A stretch of 64,000 nucleotides of DNA from Synaphobranchus kaupii (GCA_029718625.1 CM056389.1:6570014-6634013); one strand, 5' to 3'; shown: positions 1 to 11,891, counted from the first letter of the stretch. Notes: a model not told the origin generated them from the sequence alone. Numbers and translations: made by a program.

Positions 1-230
1 TTCAAATGAGTTTATGACAGCAACTTTTCCATGAAAGCGCTTTACGTTTAAAGCGTTTTTACGTTACTCTAAAACGTTTAAAACGTTTACTCCAGCATTT
101 TGAAGGGGAGAGAGTGGATTGTTTTGTTTTGTTTACAAAAAAGTTTAAAAAATAATAATAATTCAGCAGCGGTGGTCATATTTCTGCAGCGGCGTAACGC
201 TGCTGCTAGGTGCATATAGGGGAAACACTG
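1..230. other. AT-rich non-coding sequence
   Basis: No gene is seen. Short reiterations of the heptamer ACGTTTA and its variants occur around positions 45-95. Nothing else is recognisable. Confidence 0.4.
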
Positions 231-322
231 CTGCAATTTGAAAGATTTTCACCTACTCAACGACTTATCTACTCACCAAGGCTACTCAATAGTGTGGAAG
301 AGTGCTGATTCGGACACAGCCC
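231..322 (+). mobile_element. 3' end of a MITE (family F)
   Basis: These bases match the right end of the ~690-bp elements at 11892-12582 and 35418-36115. They end in the same terminus, CTGATTCGGACACAGCCC, which is the inverted complement of those elements' left end GGGCTGTGTCCAAATCAG. Only the terminal ~90 bp is recognisable, so this is a truncated copy. A 69-codon open frame across it (238-447) is not credible as a gene. Confidence 0.65.
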
Positions 323-2610
323 AGGGATTGAAATTCTCCTTGGAAGCTCACAAACTACAGTGGTCACCGGAGGTATTGCAGCCTCTGGTGCCAGAAATTT
401 CCCCATTGAAGTCCATTAAAAATGACAAAATTACCCAGGCCAAATGACACTATTTTGGACAGTTCTTTTAAATTCTAACATTTCTTCACATTACTCGCCA
501 GGGACCGATTTTTTTTTTCTGCGTCCCGGTTCTATGATTTTTTAAATTCCCATTGGGTCTGCATGTTTTGGTACCCAGTGCGCATGCTCCTCTGGTTCCA
601 AAAAGCCCCCATAGTCTAACATGGCGCCTCCATGAGTTGGCTTCATGCGCCAATGAGCAGCTCCCATAGGAATCCATGGAACCGGTAAGCGGAAGCTGTC
701 TCCAGTTCTTCTTATATATCTCGATGGTTTCAGCGCTTCTTTTCACTGGTGGATAACTCAGCAGCCACAGCACGTAGGGTATAAAGAAAAGTTTGTTAAC
801 AAAATTCTAAACTCACAGATACCTTAACTCCTTTGCGCAGATGCCGAGTGACCAGGACGCTGGCGCCAAGATTTTGCTCAACTGAGACATTCGTTGCTCC
901 TGCAGCCAAACTATGAGTGGAAAACTCAAACCCCGTGTTTTATCTTTATTAGTACACGATTTGTGACAACTCTGCAGAATACGGAGTTTCTAAGTGTCAC
1001 TATTTCCCCGTAAAAAGTCCATTTAAGCACCCCCCCCACCCAGTCTATACCTACCCATGCGTGACATAGTGGACAATAGCGTATGTGTGAGTTCATAAAT
1101 ATATTTATTCATCATATAAAATTAGAATAACGTCATAGCAACAAGATAAACCCAACAATAGCCTGATCGTATGCCAAAAAAGCAGTGAAAAGCCCTGCTC
1201 ACTCAAATGCGTAAATAAACGTGAAATTATTGTCTCATTATACGTCATTCTACTAGCAATATATTCTACTAAATATTAAATAAATATACAATCCTACCAT
1301 TGGTTTTACACATGTCGTTGTTGCTTTCAAAATTCAGTGGTCATTTATTGTCTTGGACAATCTGTTTGAGAAATACACACCAGTTTAGCATGTTATAACA
1401 CTGTGGAACATCTGTGTGCAGAACCCCATACGCCCTACCTGCAGCTCTGAAGTATTCCACGTCATTCCGGTTTTATTCACCACTGTCTTATCCAAAAGAG
1501 GACAGTATGTCCTTTTGAACTTTGTATATCTTTTTGTTTGGTAATTTTTCTGGGATGCTTTCTACAATAAATTACAGCCCAGCGTAACAGAATCTGAGTT
1601 TTTCATCTTCGATATGAAAAAAATACTGCTTGTAAAATGTGGTTCTTCTTGCTGGCTACATATGTACAAGGGGCAAATGTATATGCTTTATAATGGACAA
1701 AACTAATTTTATTCATTTTATGACATGTGTTCGATAGGGTATTGGACCCATAGATATCTACCCCCAATACTGATTTTCATAAGTAATTCCCACATGAAAA
1801 TTATGCAAAAGTGAGTTTTATGATCTGAAACAGTTGATTTGTAGTTAAATATATAATTATTTTATGATTTAGAGCAGTGCACAATTTAGCTATTTGAATA
1901 GATTTGGAGACACTAATGGACAACAGGATACACTGCCTATATTTTGCATTACAGATTTTTAGTAGTTCTGCATATGATCCTCAGATTTAGCAAACTTGTG
2001 GCACTTGTGTTTATGATCCAGGAAATGTATAGAATTACCTGTTTCACATATGAAGCTCTCAGTATTTCATTGCATTTGCATTTTTCCAAAGTTTCTTTGC
2101 ATTGTGGCACTTTATTTTGACTTAAATTATGAAGATAAACAAATACAAAGCTTGTATTCTAAATTGTATAACTGTCTTGTTTCATTTAAGCCATTTGCCA
2201 AGTTTCTCTGATGCTCACGCCTGGAGTTAAACAGTAAAAGGCTTAAACAGAGCACCCTAAATAGGTGAGAACTGAACAAATTTGCCATCTGCACGAAAGG
2301 GTTAATGACAACAGAATGTTAACTAAAATGTGTGCACTCAAATTAGAACATGCAGTGTCATAATGTCAAATATATAAAGATAGTTTTTTTGTTGTTTGAA
2401 AGAAACTATATGTCCTGTCATTATCTGGATTATGTATGTGCATTATGACTGTAAATATGCTCCAAAGAAACATTCCTAAAAACTACTGATGCTGCTTTGT
2501 GTCGGCCAGTGCTACGGCATTGTTTGGTTGCAGGAGCAATGAATATCCAAGTTCAGCAAAATTTTGGTGCAGGCATCAGGGACACTAGGGCTTCTGCGCA
2601 AAGTGGGTAA
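323..2610. other. Non-coding sequence without recognised genes
   Basis: About 2.3 kb of mostly AT-rich sequence with no ORF of interest and no splice-bounded exon that I can support. A stretch around 500-780 has the look of transposon debris but I cannot name it. Positions about 2014-2165 recur, diverged, at 14665-14833. Confidence 0.4.
2014..2165. repeat. Dispersed repeat G, copy 1
   Basis: Shares blocks with 14665-14833, for example CAGGAAATGTATAGA, TTACCTGTTTCACATATG, and TTATTTTGACTTAAATTATG near the end. The copies differ by substitutions and a T-rich indel. It is an old interspersed repeat of unknown class. Confidence 0.5.
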
Positions 2611-5385
2611 ACTGGACAGGGTGTTTATAATACTGCACTGCACAGGGTGTTTATAATACTGCACTGCACAGGGTGTTTATTATACTGCACTGCACAGGGT
2701 GTTTATTATACTGCACTGGACAGGGTGTTTATAATACTGCACTGGACAGGGTGTTTATTACACTGCACTGGACAGGGTGTTTATTATACTGCACTGGACA
2801 GGGTGTTTATAATACTGCACTGCACAGGGTGTTTATAATACTGCACTGTACAGGGTGTTTATTAAACTGCACTGGACAGGGTGTTTATTATACTGCACTG
2901 GACAGGGTGTTTATTATACTGCACTGCACAGGTTGTTTATTATACTACACTGGACAGGGTGTTTATAATACTGCACTGCACAGGGTGTTTATTAAACTGC
3001 ATTCGACAGGGTGTTTATAATACGGCACTGCACAGGGTGTTTATTATACTGCACTGGACAGGGTGTTTATTACACTGCACTGCACAGGGTGTTTATTATA
3101 CTGCACTGCACAGGGTGTTTATTATACTGCACTGGACAGGGTGTTTATAATACTGCACTGCACAGGGTGTTTATTATACTGCACTGGACAGGGTGTTTAT
3201 TAAACTGCACTGGACAGGGTGTTTATTATACTGCACTGTACAGGGTTTTTATAATACTGCACTGCACAGGGTGTTTATTATACCCCACTGGACAGGGTGT
3301 TTATAAACCTGCACTGGACAGGGTGTTTATTATACTGCACTGGACATGGTGTTTATAATACTGCACTGCACAGGGTGTTTATTATACCCCACTGGACAGG
3401 GTGTTTATAAACCTGCACTAGACAGGGTGTTTATTATACTACACTGGACAGGGTGTTTATTAAACTGCACTGGACAGGGTGTTTATTATACTGCTTTGGA
3501 CAGGGTGTTTATTATACTGCACTGGACAGGCAGGGTGTTTATAATACTGCACTGCACAGGGTGTTTATTATACTGCACTGGGCAGGGTGTTTATTAAACT
3601 GCACTGGACAGGGTGTTTATTATACTGCACTGGTACAGGGTTTGTATAATACTGCACTGCACAGGGTGTTTATTATACCCCACTGCACAGGGTGTTTATT
3701 ATACTGCACTGCACAGGGTGTTTATTATACTGCACTGGACAGGGTGTTTATAATACTGCACTGGACAGGGTGTTTATTACACTGCACTGGACAGGGTGTT
3801 TATTATACTGCACTGGACAGGGTGTTTATAATACTGCACTGCACAGGGTGTTTATAATACTGCACTGCACAGGGTGTTTATTAAACTGCACTGGACAGGG
3901 TGTTTATTATACTGCACTGGACAGGGTGTTTATTATACCGCACTGCACAGGGTGTTTATTATACTGCACTGGACAGGGTGTTTATAATACTGCACTGCAC
4001 AGGGTGTTTATTAAACTGCACTGGACAGGGTGTTTATTATACTGCACTGGACAGGGTGTTTATTATACTGCACTGCACAGGGTGTTTATTGAACTGCACT
4101 GGACAGGGTGTTTATTATACTGCACTGGACAGGGTGTTTATTATACTGCACTGGACAGGGTGTTTATTATACTGCACTGGACAGGGTGTTTATAATACTG
4201 CACTGCACAGGGTGGTTAACTGCACTCGACAGGGTGTTTATAATACGGCACTACACAGGGTGTTTATTATACTGCACTGGACAGGGTGTTTATTACACTG
4301 CACTGCACAGGGTGTTTATTATACGGCACTGCACAGGGTGTTTATTATACTGCACTGGACATGGTGTTTATAATACTGCACTGCACAGGGTGTTTATTAT
4401 ACCCCACTGGACAGGGTGTTTATAAACCTGCACTAGACAGGGTGTTTATTATACTACACTGGACAGGGTGTTTATTAAACTGCACTGGACAGGGTGTTTA
4501 TTATACTGCTTTGGACAGGGTGTTTATTATACTGCACTGGACAGGCAGGGTGTTTATAATACTGCACTGCACAGGGTGTTTATTATACTGCACTGGGCAG
4601 GGTGTTTATTAAACTGCACTGGACAGGGTGTTTATTATACTGCACTGGTACAGGGTTTGTATAATACTGCACTGCACAGGGTGTTTATTATACCCCACTG
4701 GACAGGGTGTTTATAAACCTGCACTGGACAGGGTGTTTATTATACTGCACTGGACAGGGTGTTTATAATACTGCACTGCACAGGGTGTTTATTATACCCC
4801 ACTGGACAGGGTGTTTATAAACCTGCACTGGACAGGGTGTTTATTATACTGCACTGGACAGGGTGTTTATTATACTACACTGGACAGGGTGTTTATTAAA
4901 CTGCACTGGACAGGGTGTTTATTATACTGCTCTGGACAGGGTGTTTATTTAACTTCACTGGACAGGGTGTTTATTATACTTCACTGGACAAGGTGTTTAT
5001 TATACTGCACTGGACAGAGTGTTTATTAAACTGCACCGGACATGGTGTTTATTATACTGCACTGGGCAGGGTGTTTATTATACTGCACTGGACAGGGTGT
5101 TTATTATACTGCACTGTACAGGGTGTTTATTAAACTGCACTGGACATAGTCTTTATTATACTGCTCTGGACAGGGTGCTTACGATACTGCACTGGACAGG
5201 GTGTTTATTATACCCCACTGGACAGGGTGTATATTATACCGCACTGGACAGGGTGTTTATTAAACTGCACTGGACAGGGTGTTTATTATATTGCACTGGA
5301 CAGGGTGTTTATTATACTGCACTGGTCAGGGTGTTTATTATACTGCGCTGGACAGGGTGGTTATTATAATACACTGCACCTGCAC
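2611..5385. repeat. 26-bp minisatellite M1 (copy I)
   Basis: About 106 tandem units of roughly GTGTTTATTATACTGCACTGGACAGG (26 bp, given here only as a consensus of parts: GTGTTTATTATACTG then CACTGGACAGG). Variants alternate TTATTATAC/TTATAATAC/TTATTAAAC and GGACAGG/GCACAGG. Some units are damaged (3530, 4204). A higher-order duplication of about 1,015 bp is visible: rare variants at 3491 and 3531 recur at 4506 and 4546. The array lies upstream of the PARP-like exon 1 and ends about 25-30 bases before its 3' splice site. A shorter paralogous array sits in the same place before copy II (17036-17446). The many overlapping open frames inside it are repeat artefacts. Confidence 0.95.
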
Positions 5386-5396
5386 CTGTATTTTAG

Positions 5397-5597
5397 GTGT
5401 GCAGGAGGATATACAGAGTGACTCCGTGGAACTCAGTCAGGCCAGAGCTGTGCTGTTGGAGAACGTCCCGGAAAAGCTGTCCAGAGAGGTCCTGGGCATG
5501 ATGGTGGAGAGCATTTGTAATGTGACGGAGGAGGAATTCTCCCTGGAGATGATACGGGACATGAACACTGCTATTGTGACCTTCAACGGACCCTCTG
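5397..5597 (+). CDS. PARP14-like exon 1 (RRM-like), copy I
   Basis: A 201-bp exon with phase 1 at both ends. The acceptor is TGTATTTTAG (AG 5395-5396) and the donor is CTG|GTAAGG (GT 5598-5599). It encodes about 67 residues with an RRM-like pattern: ARAVLLENVPEKLSRE (β1-α1), a middle helix, then MNTAIVTFNGPS (β strand). This arrangement resembles the N-terminal RRMs of PARP10/PARP14-type proteins; that assignment rests on recalled family pattern, not a search. RRM-like domains in this family are thought to bind nucleic acid or proteins; the protein class would be cytosolic or nuclear. The acceptor is weak in pyrimidines because the minisatellite comes almost up to it. Copy II of this exon (17568-17768) has the same length and phase, supporting real coding selection. 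Confidence 0.7.
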
Positions 5598-5705
5598 GTA
5601 AGGGAAGAGTGTAACACAGTTTACACCCCTCTCGTAAGGGAAGAGTGGAACATAGTTTACACCCCTCTGGTAAGGGAAGAGTGGAACACAGTTTACACCC
5701 CTCTG
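5591..5705. repeat. Donor-derived 36-bp repeat, 3 units (copy I)
   Basis: The exon-1 donor junction CCTCTGGTAAGGGAAGAG is followed by two further near-copies at 36-bp spacing, each with a TAAGGGAAGAGTG core. The first extra copy reads CTCTCGTAAGG. This is the short ancestor-like state of the ~21-unit array in copy II at 17764-18511. Confidence 0.85.
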
Positions 5706-5770
5706 ATACTCAGTGTGTGTGAAATACAGAGCGGCTGATACTCAGTGTGTGTGAAATACAGAGCGGCTGA
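5706..5770. repeat. Short GTGTGTGAAATACAGAG repeat before exon 2 (copy I)
   Basis: Two units of GTGTGTGAAATACAGAG plus CGGCTGATACTCA sit just upstream of the exon-2 acceptor. The paralogous position in copy II (19798-20880) holds about 22 such units with long (GT)n inserts. Confidence 0.75.
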
Positions 5771-5794
5771 CGCTCATCTGTGTTTGTCCTGCAG

Positions 5795-6031
5795 CAGCAG
5801 AGCGGTTCCTGTCCAAGTGCAGTGGTCACAGCTGGTTTCAGCAGTACCAGCTGAAGGGTCGGGTTCTGGAGCCCACCTGCAGTGTGAGGGTGGAGAACCT
5901 GCCCCCACAGGCTGAAGAGTATGTGCTGGAGCTCTACTTTGAGAATGAGCGGCAGGGCGGGGGTAGAGTGGCAGGAATTACTATGATCCCTGAAGAGCAG
6001 GCAGCCATCATTACTTTCCTGGACCCCAAAG
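5795..6031 (+). CDS. PARP14-like exon 2 (RRM-like), copy I
   Basis: A 237-bp exon, phase 1 on both sides. The acceptor is GTCCTGCAG (AG 5793-5794; a NAGNAG-type alternative lies 3 bp downstream) and the donor is AAAG|GTGATC at 6032. It encodes about 79 residues. The second half looks like another RRM-like unit: CSVRVENLPPQ, then VLELYFENER, a GGGRV turn, and EEQAAIITF as the RNP1-like β strand. PARP10/14-type proteins have the same ENLP...ELYFE...GGG...A.ITF pattern. Copy II at 20911-21147 is collinear with the same length. Confidence 0.72.
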
Positions 6032-6147
6032 GTGATCAGGCGCATCCATGACGATTCACATCATATGCACAGATGGTACATATAGTGCAGTTATTTTATC
6101 TGTGTTAGTTCTGTGCTTTTGAGCACCGCTGTTTTTGTGTGTCTCAG

Positions 6148-6924
6148 TTGCAGAGAATGTTCTGCAGAGGAAGCACCACATACGCAAAGTGCTGGTCAGC
6201 GTGTATCCGTACCAGCAGGCCCTGGGCACTGCGCTGTACGGTTCAGACAGGCCAGAGTGGAAGCTCCCAGAGGCCTTTACTGAAAACCTGCACCCTGCCC
6301 TGGGAAACTTCCTGCTTCAGGAGAGCCAGCTGGCTGCCATCAGCACTGAGATGCATGGGCAGTTCTGCCAGGTGGAGTTCAGCACTGAACACGCCAAGCT
6401 CCGCCCACTGCCAGGCCTGCTGAAGCAAAAGGACCTGACGGCCAATCGCATCGAAGGCTGGAGGGGAGAGGCCTCACAAGCATTCCGCAGCATCGTGGCC
6501 AGGTACCGCTGCTTTGAGTGCCCAGTGAGCGCGTCCGTCTGGAAGGCAGCAGAGACGGAGATCCGCCAGGCGGTGAGCGAGGATGCCATCTTGCTGCCTA
6601 ATCTGTCTAATGGAGTGGTGGCTATCGCTGGTTTTGCCAAAGATGTGGACCGGATCCAAAAGGAGGTGGAGGAGTTGGTGCAGCGTGCAGCCAATCAGCT
6701 GGAGCGGGAGAGAGACGGAGTCTCGGAGGAGATGGTCGTGTACCCAGGTCTGCACTCCATCCTACAGCAGGCTGGTCTGCAGAGCATCTTCACCCAAAGG
6801 TATCCTGCCCTGAGCATGACCTACAGGAGCGACACCCAGAGTCTGGTTCTGAGCGGCCTGCCCACAGAGGTGATGACGGTGAAGAGCTGGGTCCTGGAGA
6901 AGATTCTGGAGACAAAGAACAAAG
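6148..6924 (+). CDS. PARP14-like exon 3 (KH-like region), copy I
   Basis: A 777-bp open exon (259 codons). The acceptor is TGTGTGTCTCAG (AG 6146-6147) and the donor is AAAG|GTATGA (GT 6925-6926); both ends are phase 1. The start VAENVLQRKHHIRKVLVSVY followed by YQQALGTALYG and WKLPEAF is a pattern I associate with the region after the RRMs in PARP14-like proteins. Later parts (AAETEIRQAVSEDAILLP; VVYPGLHSILQQAG) look like KH-type repeats. No macrodomain, WWE or ART catalytic motif follows within the window. Immediately after the donor comes transposon-derived intron. Copy II (21264-21773) lacks 89 internal codons. This longer version is probably the ancestral exon, but both could be pieces of a dead or partial gene. 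Confidence 0.75.
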
Positions 6925-7745
6925 GTATGAAAGATGCATAAAGACTAGGGGTGTAACGATTCACAGATTTGCATCGGAAAACCGATCCATGAGTTTTAAG
7001 GGCCAGATTTACACAATCACAGCGCATAACTATAACCTATATTACGACTCTTTTGCGGTCGCCGATCCCGCCACATTAACGACCGATTTACTATCACTGG
7101 TCCTAAGTAAAGTAAAGAAATGAAACGCCCCCTGATCGTAATTTCTGCGGTATGAGACACCTATAACAATGCGCTAATAAATGGATACGGAGAAACCATG
7201 CAGGCACAAGTTGCGATATAACCACAAGAAAAATAAAACTGAAATTTACGAGGTACACAACACTGTTTTACGTCATATATAATAATAACGGAGAACATTT
7301 TGGAATGACATCAAATGGCCTACATAATTAATTTATGAACAGTCGAAGATGTAAAGAATCCGTTAAATGTTCTGTCCTTGTAAACTTCACTTGCATACTT
7401 CCCTCAGGAGGATGTGACGCAGCACCTACTTTATCTACTTTATCACTGTAACGGGTCAACAAATCAAGTGCAAAATATAAATAAATGTATATATACTATA
7501 TGGTACAAATGTTATGTTGAAATAATACAAGTTTTATTACATTTTGTTCCTGAAAGGTATCCCAATCCTACTGAAAGGTTTTGAACAACACATACTGAAG
7601 GTTTGATCCAGATCAAAACCAGGACTGGATTACGTGATCTAATCCGATTTCAGAATCCTTCTTTTCCTTTGAACAACCCATTTTCAAGATTTGATCCAAT
7701 CCGATAGCCAAAATCCGATCAGATTACTTCTGAACAACTGGGCCC
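6925..7745. other. Intron/downstream sequence with DNA-transposon-like ends
   Basis: No further exon found. A hAT-like terminus TAGGGGTGTAACGATTCAC starts at 6946. A second element-like end, GGGCCCAGTTGTTCAGAAG on the minus strand, stops at 7740-7745, exactly where LINE A is cut off. The block 6946-7745 recurs nearly unchanged at 21795-22569, so it was duplicated with the exons. Confidence 0.5.
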
Positions 7746-8014
7746 TGGAGTCTGTTCAGTAGAATGTCATGATCTATTGTATCAAAAGCTGTAATTAGGT
7801 CAAGCAGTACAAGAACAGACAGAGTTTCGGTCGGCTGATAATAGTAAATTGTTAATAACTTGAACAAGTGCCGTTTCAGTGCTATGGTAGGGAATAAATC
7901 CTGACTGGAATATTTCATGGATATGGTTTGAGCTAAGGTATGCACCAAGTTGCTTCGCAACAGCTTTCTCTAATATTTTTTATAAAAATGGAAGATTTGA
8001 AATGAGTCTATAGT
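7746..8014 (-). pseudogene. LINE A, reverse transcriptase fragment (copy I)
   Basis: On the minus strand this encodes the L2/CR1-like RT stretch YRLISNLPF..., then SMKYSSQD...[13 protein letters not shown] sequence, ending LVLLDL.TAFDTIDHDILLNRLQ. The AFDTIDH aspartate belongs to RT motif A. Frameshifts and in-frame stops make it non-functional. It continues the RT N-terminal piece at 10832-11093; the two are separated by LINE B. At 7746 the LINE is cut by a DNA-element end (GGGCCC). Confidence 0.7.
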
Positions 8015-10831
8015 TCAAGGTTATATTTATTATCCCCGAAGGGCAATTAGTTTTACAGCTGGCAGTAACCACATAACCATCAGATAAACAATAATAAATA
8101 GACCACACATACAATATAAAAATCACATCGAGTTATTTAAAAGGCCAATGGCAGCAGGAACGAATGAGTTCTTAAGTCTATTGGTCCTGCATCTTGGCAG
8201 ATTATATCTGCAGCCAGACGGAAGCAATTTGAACTCCTTGGACGGGATGGCTCGGATCAGCCAGGATTGAAGCTCAAAGGTCTGCTTGTCATCAATTACA
8301 GAGCCTAGATATTTATACTGCTGCACAACCCGATCATTGATCGCCACAGGAGTCATCAATTACAGAGCCCAGATATTTATACTGCTGCACAACCTCAACA
8401 ACCCGATCTTTAATCACCTCAGGAGTCATCAATTACAGAGCCCAGATATTTATACTGCTACACAACCTCAACAGCCCGATCTTTAATCACCTCAGGAGTC
8501 ATCAATTACAGAGCCCAGATATTTATACTGCTACACAACCTCAACAACCCGATCTTTAATCACCTCAAGAGTCATCAATTACAGAGCCCAGATATTTATA
8601 CTGCTACACAACCTCAACAACCCGATCTTTAATCACCTCAGGAGTCATCAATTACAGAGCCCAGATATTTATACTGCTGCACAACCTCAACAGCTTGATC
8701 ATTAATCACCTCAGGAGTCATCAATTACAGAGCCCAGATATTTATACTGCTGCACAACCTCAACAGCCTGATCATTAATCACCTCAGGAGTCATCAGTTA
8801 CAGAGCCCAGATATTTATACTGCTACACAACCTCAACAACCCGATCTTTAATCACCTCAGGAGTCATCAATTACAGAGCCCAGATATTTATACTGCTACA
8901 CAACCTCAACAACCCGATCTTTAATCACCTCAGGAGTCATCAATTACAGAGCCCAGATATTTATACTGCTGCACAACCTCAACAGCCTGATCTTTAATCA
9001 CCTCAGGAGTCATCAATTACAGAGCCCAGATATTTATACTGCTGCACAACCTCAACAACCCGATCTTTAATCACCTCAGGAGTCATCAATTACAGAGCCC
9101 AGATATTTATACTGCTGCACAACCTCAACAACCCGATCTTTAATCACCTCAGGAGTCATCAATTACAGAGCCCAGATATTTATACTGCTGCACAACCTCA
9201 ACAGCCCGATCTTTAATCACCTCAGGAGCCATCAATTACAGAGCCCAGATATTTATACTGCTGCACAACTTCAACAACCCGATCTTTAATCACCACAGGA
9301 GTCATCAATTACAGAGCCCAGATATTTATACTGCTGCACAACCTCAACAGCCTGATCTTTAATCACCTCAGGAGTCATCAATTACAGAGCCCAGATATTT
9401 ATACTGCTACACAACCTCAACAGCCCGATCTTTAATCACCTCAGGAGTCATCAATTACAGAGCCCAGATATTTATACTGCTACACAACCTCAACAGCCCG
9501 ATCTTTAATCACCTCAGGAGTCATCAATTACAGAGCCCAGATATTTATACTGCTACAAAACCTCAACAACCCGATCTTTAATCACCTCAGGAGTCATCAA
9601 TTACAGAGCCCAGATATTTATACTGCTACACAACCTCAACAGCCCGATCTTTAATCACCTCAGGAGTCATCAATTACAGAGCCCAGATATTTATACTGCT
9701 GCACAACCTCAACAACCCGATCTTTAATCACCTCAGGAGTCATCAATTACAGAGCCCAGATATTTATACTGCTGCACAACCTCAACAGCCCGATCTTTAA
9801 TCACCTCAGGAGTCATCAATTACAGAGCCCAGATATTTATACTGCTGCACAACCTCAACAGCCCGATCTTTAATCACCTCAGGAGTCATCAATTACAGAG
9901 CCCAGATATTTATACTGCTACACAACCTCAACAGCCCGATCTTTAATCACCTCAGGAGTCATCAATTACAGAGCCCAGATATTTATACTGCTACACAACC
10001 TCAACAGCCCGATCTTTAATCACCACAGGAGTCATCAATTACAGAGCCCAGATATTTATACTGCTGCACAACCTCAACAACCCGATCATTAATCACCTCA
10101 GGGGTCATCAATTACAGAGCCCAGATATTTATACTGCTACACAACCTCAACAACCCGATCTTTAATCACCTCAGGAGTCATCAATTACAGAGCCCAGATA
10201 TTTATACTGCTACACAACCTCAACAACCCGATCTTTAATCACCTCAGGAGTCATCAATTACAGAGCCCAGATATTTATACTGCTACACAAACTCAACAGC
10301 CCGATCTTTAATCACCTCAGGAGTCATCAATTACAGAGCCCAGATATTTATACTGCTACACAACCTCAACAGCCCGATCTTTAATCACCTCAGGAGTCAT
10401 CAATTACAGAGCCCAGATATTTATACTGCTACACAACCTCAACAGCCCGATCTTTAATCACCTCAGGAGTCATCAATTACAGTGCCCAGATATTTATACT
10501 GCTACACAACCTCAACAGCTTGATCATTAATCACCTCAGGAGTCATCAATTACAGAGCCCAGATATTTATACTGCTACACAACCTCAACAGCCCGATCTT
10601 TAATCACCTCAGTAGTCATCAATTACAGAGCCCAGATATTTATACTGCCAGAAATCCTCAACAACCCAATCATTGATTGCCACAGGAGAGATGACCGTAG
10701 AATCTAAAATCTATTGTCATCTCTTTAGTTTCGGACACCTTGATGTCCAAGAAGGACGACTTGCACCAGTCCATGAATCCCGCCACTACAGGGCCATGAT
10801 CAGGGTCATCACTGCTGAGAAGAGTTTGCTA
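8015..10831 (-). mobile_element. LINE B, 5'-truncated, nested in LINE A (copy I)
   Basis: A second antisense non-LTR element inserted in LINE A between codons for ...PDKLEN and YRLISN... of A. Reading the minus strand: an RT fragment (DDPDHGPVV, then DWCKSSFLDIKVSKTKEM) at 10680-10830, the 73-bp minisatellite, then the C-terminus (FKLLPSGCRYNLPRCRTNR...FVPAAIGLLN) at 8125-8250, then a 3' tail with TTGCCCTTCGGGGATAATAA. It lacks endonuclease and most of the RT. I cannot assign a precise clade. Confidence 0.65.
8289..10680. repeat. 73-bp minisatellite M2 (copy I), LINE-derived
   Basis: About 33 units, period 73 bp (GGAGTCATC starts at 8422 and 8495, for example). The unit runs CAGGAGTCATCAATTACAG, then AGCCCAGATATTTATACTG, then CTACACAACCTCAACAACCC, then GATCTTTAATCACCT. 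On the minus strand one unit encodes DRVVEVV, then QYKYLGSVIDD, the conserved YKYLG segment of the host LINE B. The flanks of the array are the adjoining parts of the same ORF, so the array grew in place. Paralogous arrays: 22997-27925 and 31531-34215. Confidence 0.93.
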
Positions 10832-11093
10832 GTTTTCCAGTTTGTCAGGTTCAAGGTTTGGTTTCTTCAGTAATGGCTGAATAACCGCCATTTTTAGTGA
10901 CTTTAGTGGTACATATCCTGCTACTAAGGACATGTTAATGATTTTTTACATATGCTGTCCTAGTACGGGGAAAAGTTCTTTAACCAATTTTGTAGGGATT
11001 GGATCGTAGTCGGTTTTGAGGACATAACCAGTTTAGACAGCTCCTCCATGTCAATTGGCGTAAAACAGTTTAAACCATTCTGATGATGGTTTT
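10832..11093 (-). pseudogene. LINE A, RT N-terminal fragment (copy I)
   Basis: The minus strand encodes the start of an L2/CR1-like RT: MEELSKLV, DPIPTKLVKE-like, LGQHMLKIINMSLVAGYVP-like, then IKPLLKKPNLEPDKLEN. It is broken by indels. The downstream continuation YRLISNLPF lies at about 8014, beyond LINE B. Confidence 0.65.
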
Positions 11094-11888
11094 TTCGTCA
11101 AATTGTCCACAGTGCTAAAAAAAATAATTTTGGGTTGCATTTGTTTTGTTCAATTAATTTAGAGCGAAGGGCAGATCTAGCAGATGCAAGAGCTTGCTTG
11201 TACTGGAGGAGGCTATCTTTCCATGCAAGACGAAATACTTCTAGTTTAGCTGACTGCCATTTTCGCTCCAGTTTTCTTGTGGACTGCTTCAGGGCACGGG
11301 TAGTGTCATTGTACCAGGGAGTACGGTTTTGCTGACAAAACTTCCTTCTTTTTAGAGGGGCAACCATATCAAGGGTGCTTCCGAGAGTTAAACTTAACTG
11401 GTTAGTCCATTCATCCAGCGATACTTCAGTGGTATTTTCTTTCCTTGAAAGGAATGATTCTGGAAGCATATTTATAAACGTTGCAAAACCAACAGAGTCA
11501 ATAATAGAGGCAAAGGCTGTTCCTAGGGGATCACCCTGTTTATCCACATGTATGTTAAAATCACCAACAATCACAACCATGTCTGCCGAAATAGCAAGGC
11601 AAGACAAAAACTCAGCGAATTCTATTAGAAAATCCCAATCGGGCCCCGGTGGTCTGTAAACAGACAATAGGAGAAACGACAGCATGCTACCCCTTATTTT
11701 AGCTAGGTCATGCTGCACACAATTCATAGAAAGAACTTCAAAAGATCAGAACGTATTTCCATATTTGGGGGTTAAGCTTAAGGTGGACTGATAGATTGCC
11801 GCAACACCACCCCCTCTTCCTGACTGGCACGATACCTGAGTACTTAAAAAACCTATAGGAAACGCTTCATTAAGTGCGACATATTCAC
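11094..11888 (-). pseudogene. LINE A, endonuclease fragment (copy I)
   Basis: The longest open part is 209 codons (11727-11098, minus). It contains the apurinic-type endonuclease features LLSVYRPPG and VIVGDFNIHVD (catalytic D/N block), then a linker NRTPWYNDTTRALKQ. Upstream sequence (SGRGGGVAAIYQ, LTPKYGN) extends it to 11888. The fragment ends at a family F MITE that split the EN domain between WLRP and GEYVAL. The frame is lost at about 11100. Confidence 0.75.
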
Positions 11889-11891
11889 CAG

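Noticed and set aside
486..773. 95-codon minus-strand ORF
   Set aside because: No domain, no splice or promoter context, and the region looks like transposon debris.
2647..5421. Many ORFs with MFIILHCTGCLLYC-type repeats
   Set aside because: Frame echoes of the 26-bp minisatellite, whose period rotates through all three frames. Only the last stretch, after the acceptor at 5397, is an exon.
6139..6813. Alternative-frame and antisense ORFs over PARP-like exon 3
   Set aside because: Shadows of a GC-rich true exon. Only the frame bounded by phase-1 splice sites is shared by both copies with conserved residues.
8289..10680. CRISPR-like array (regular repeats)
   Set aside because: Units are head-to-tail without unique spacers, in a eukaryotic genome, and derive from a LINE.
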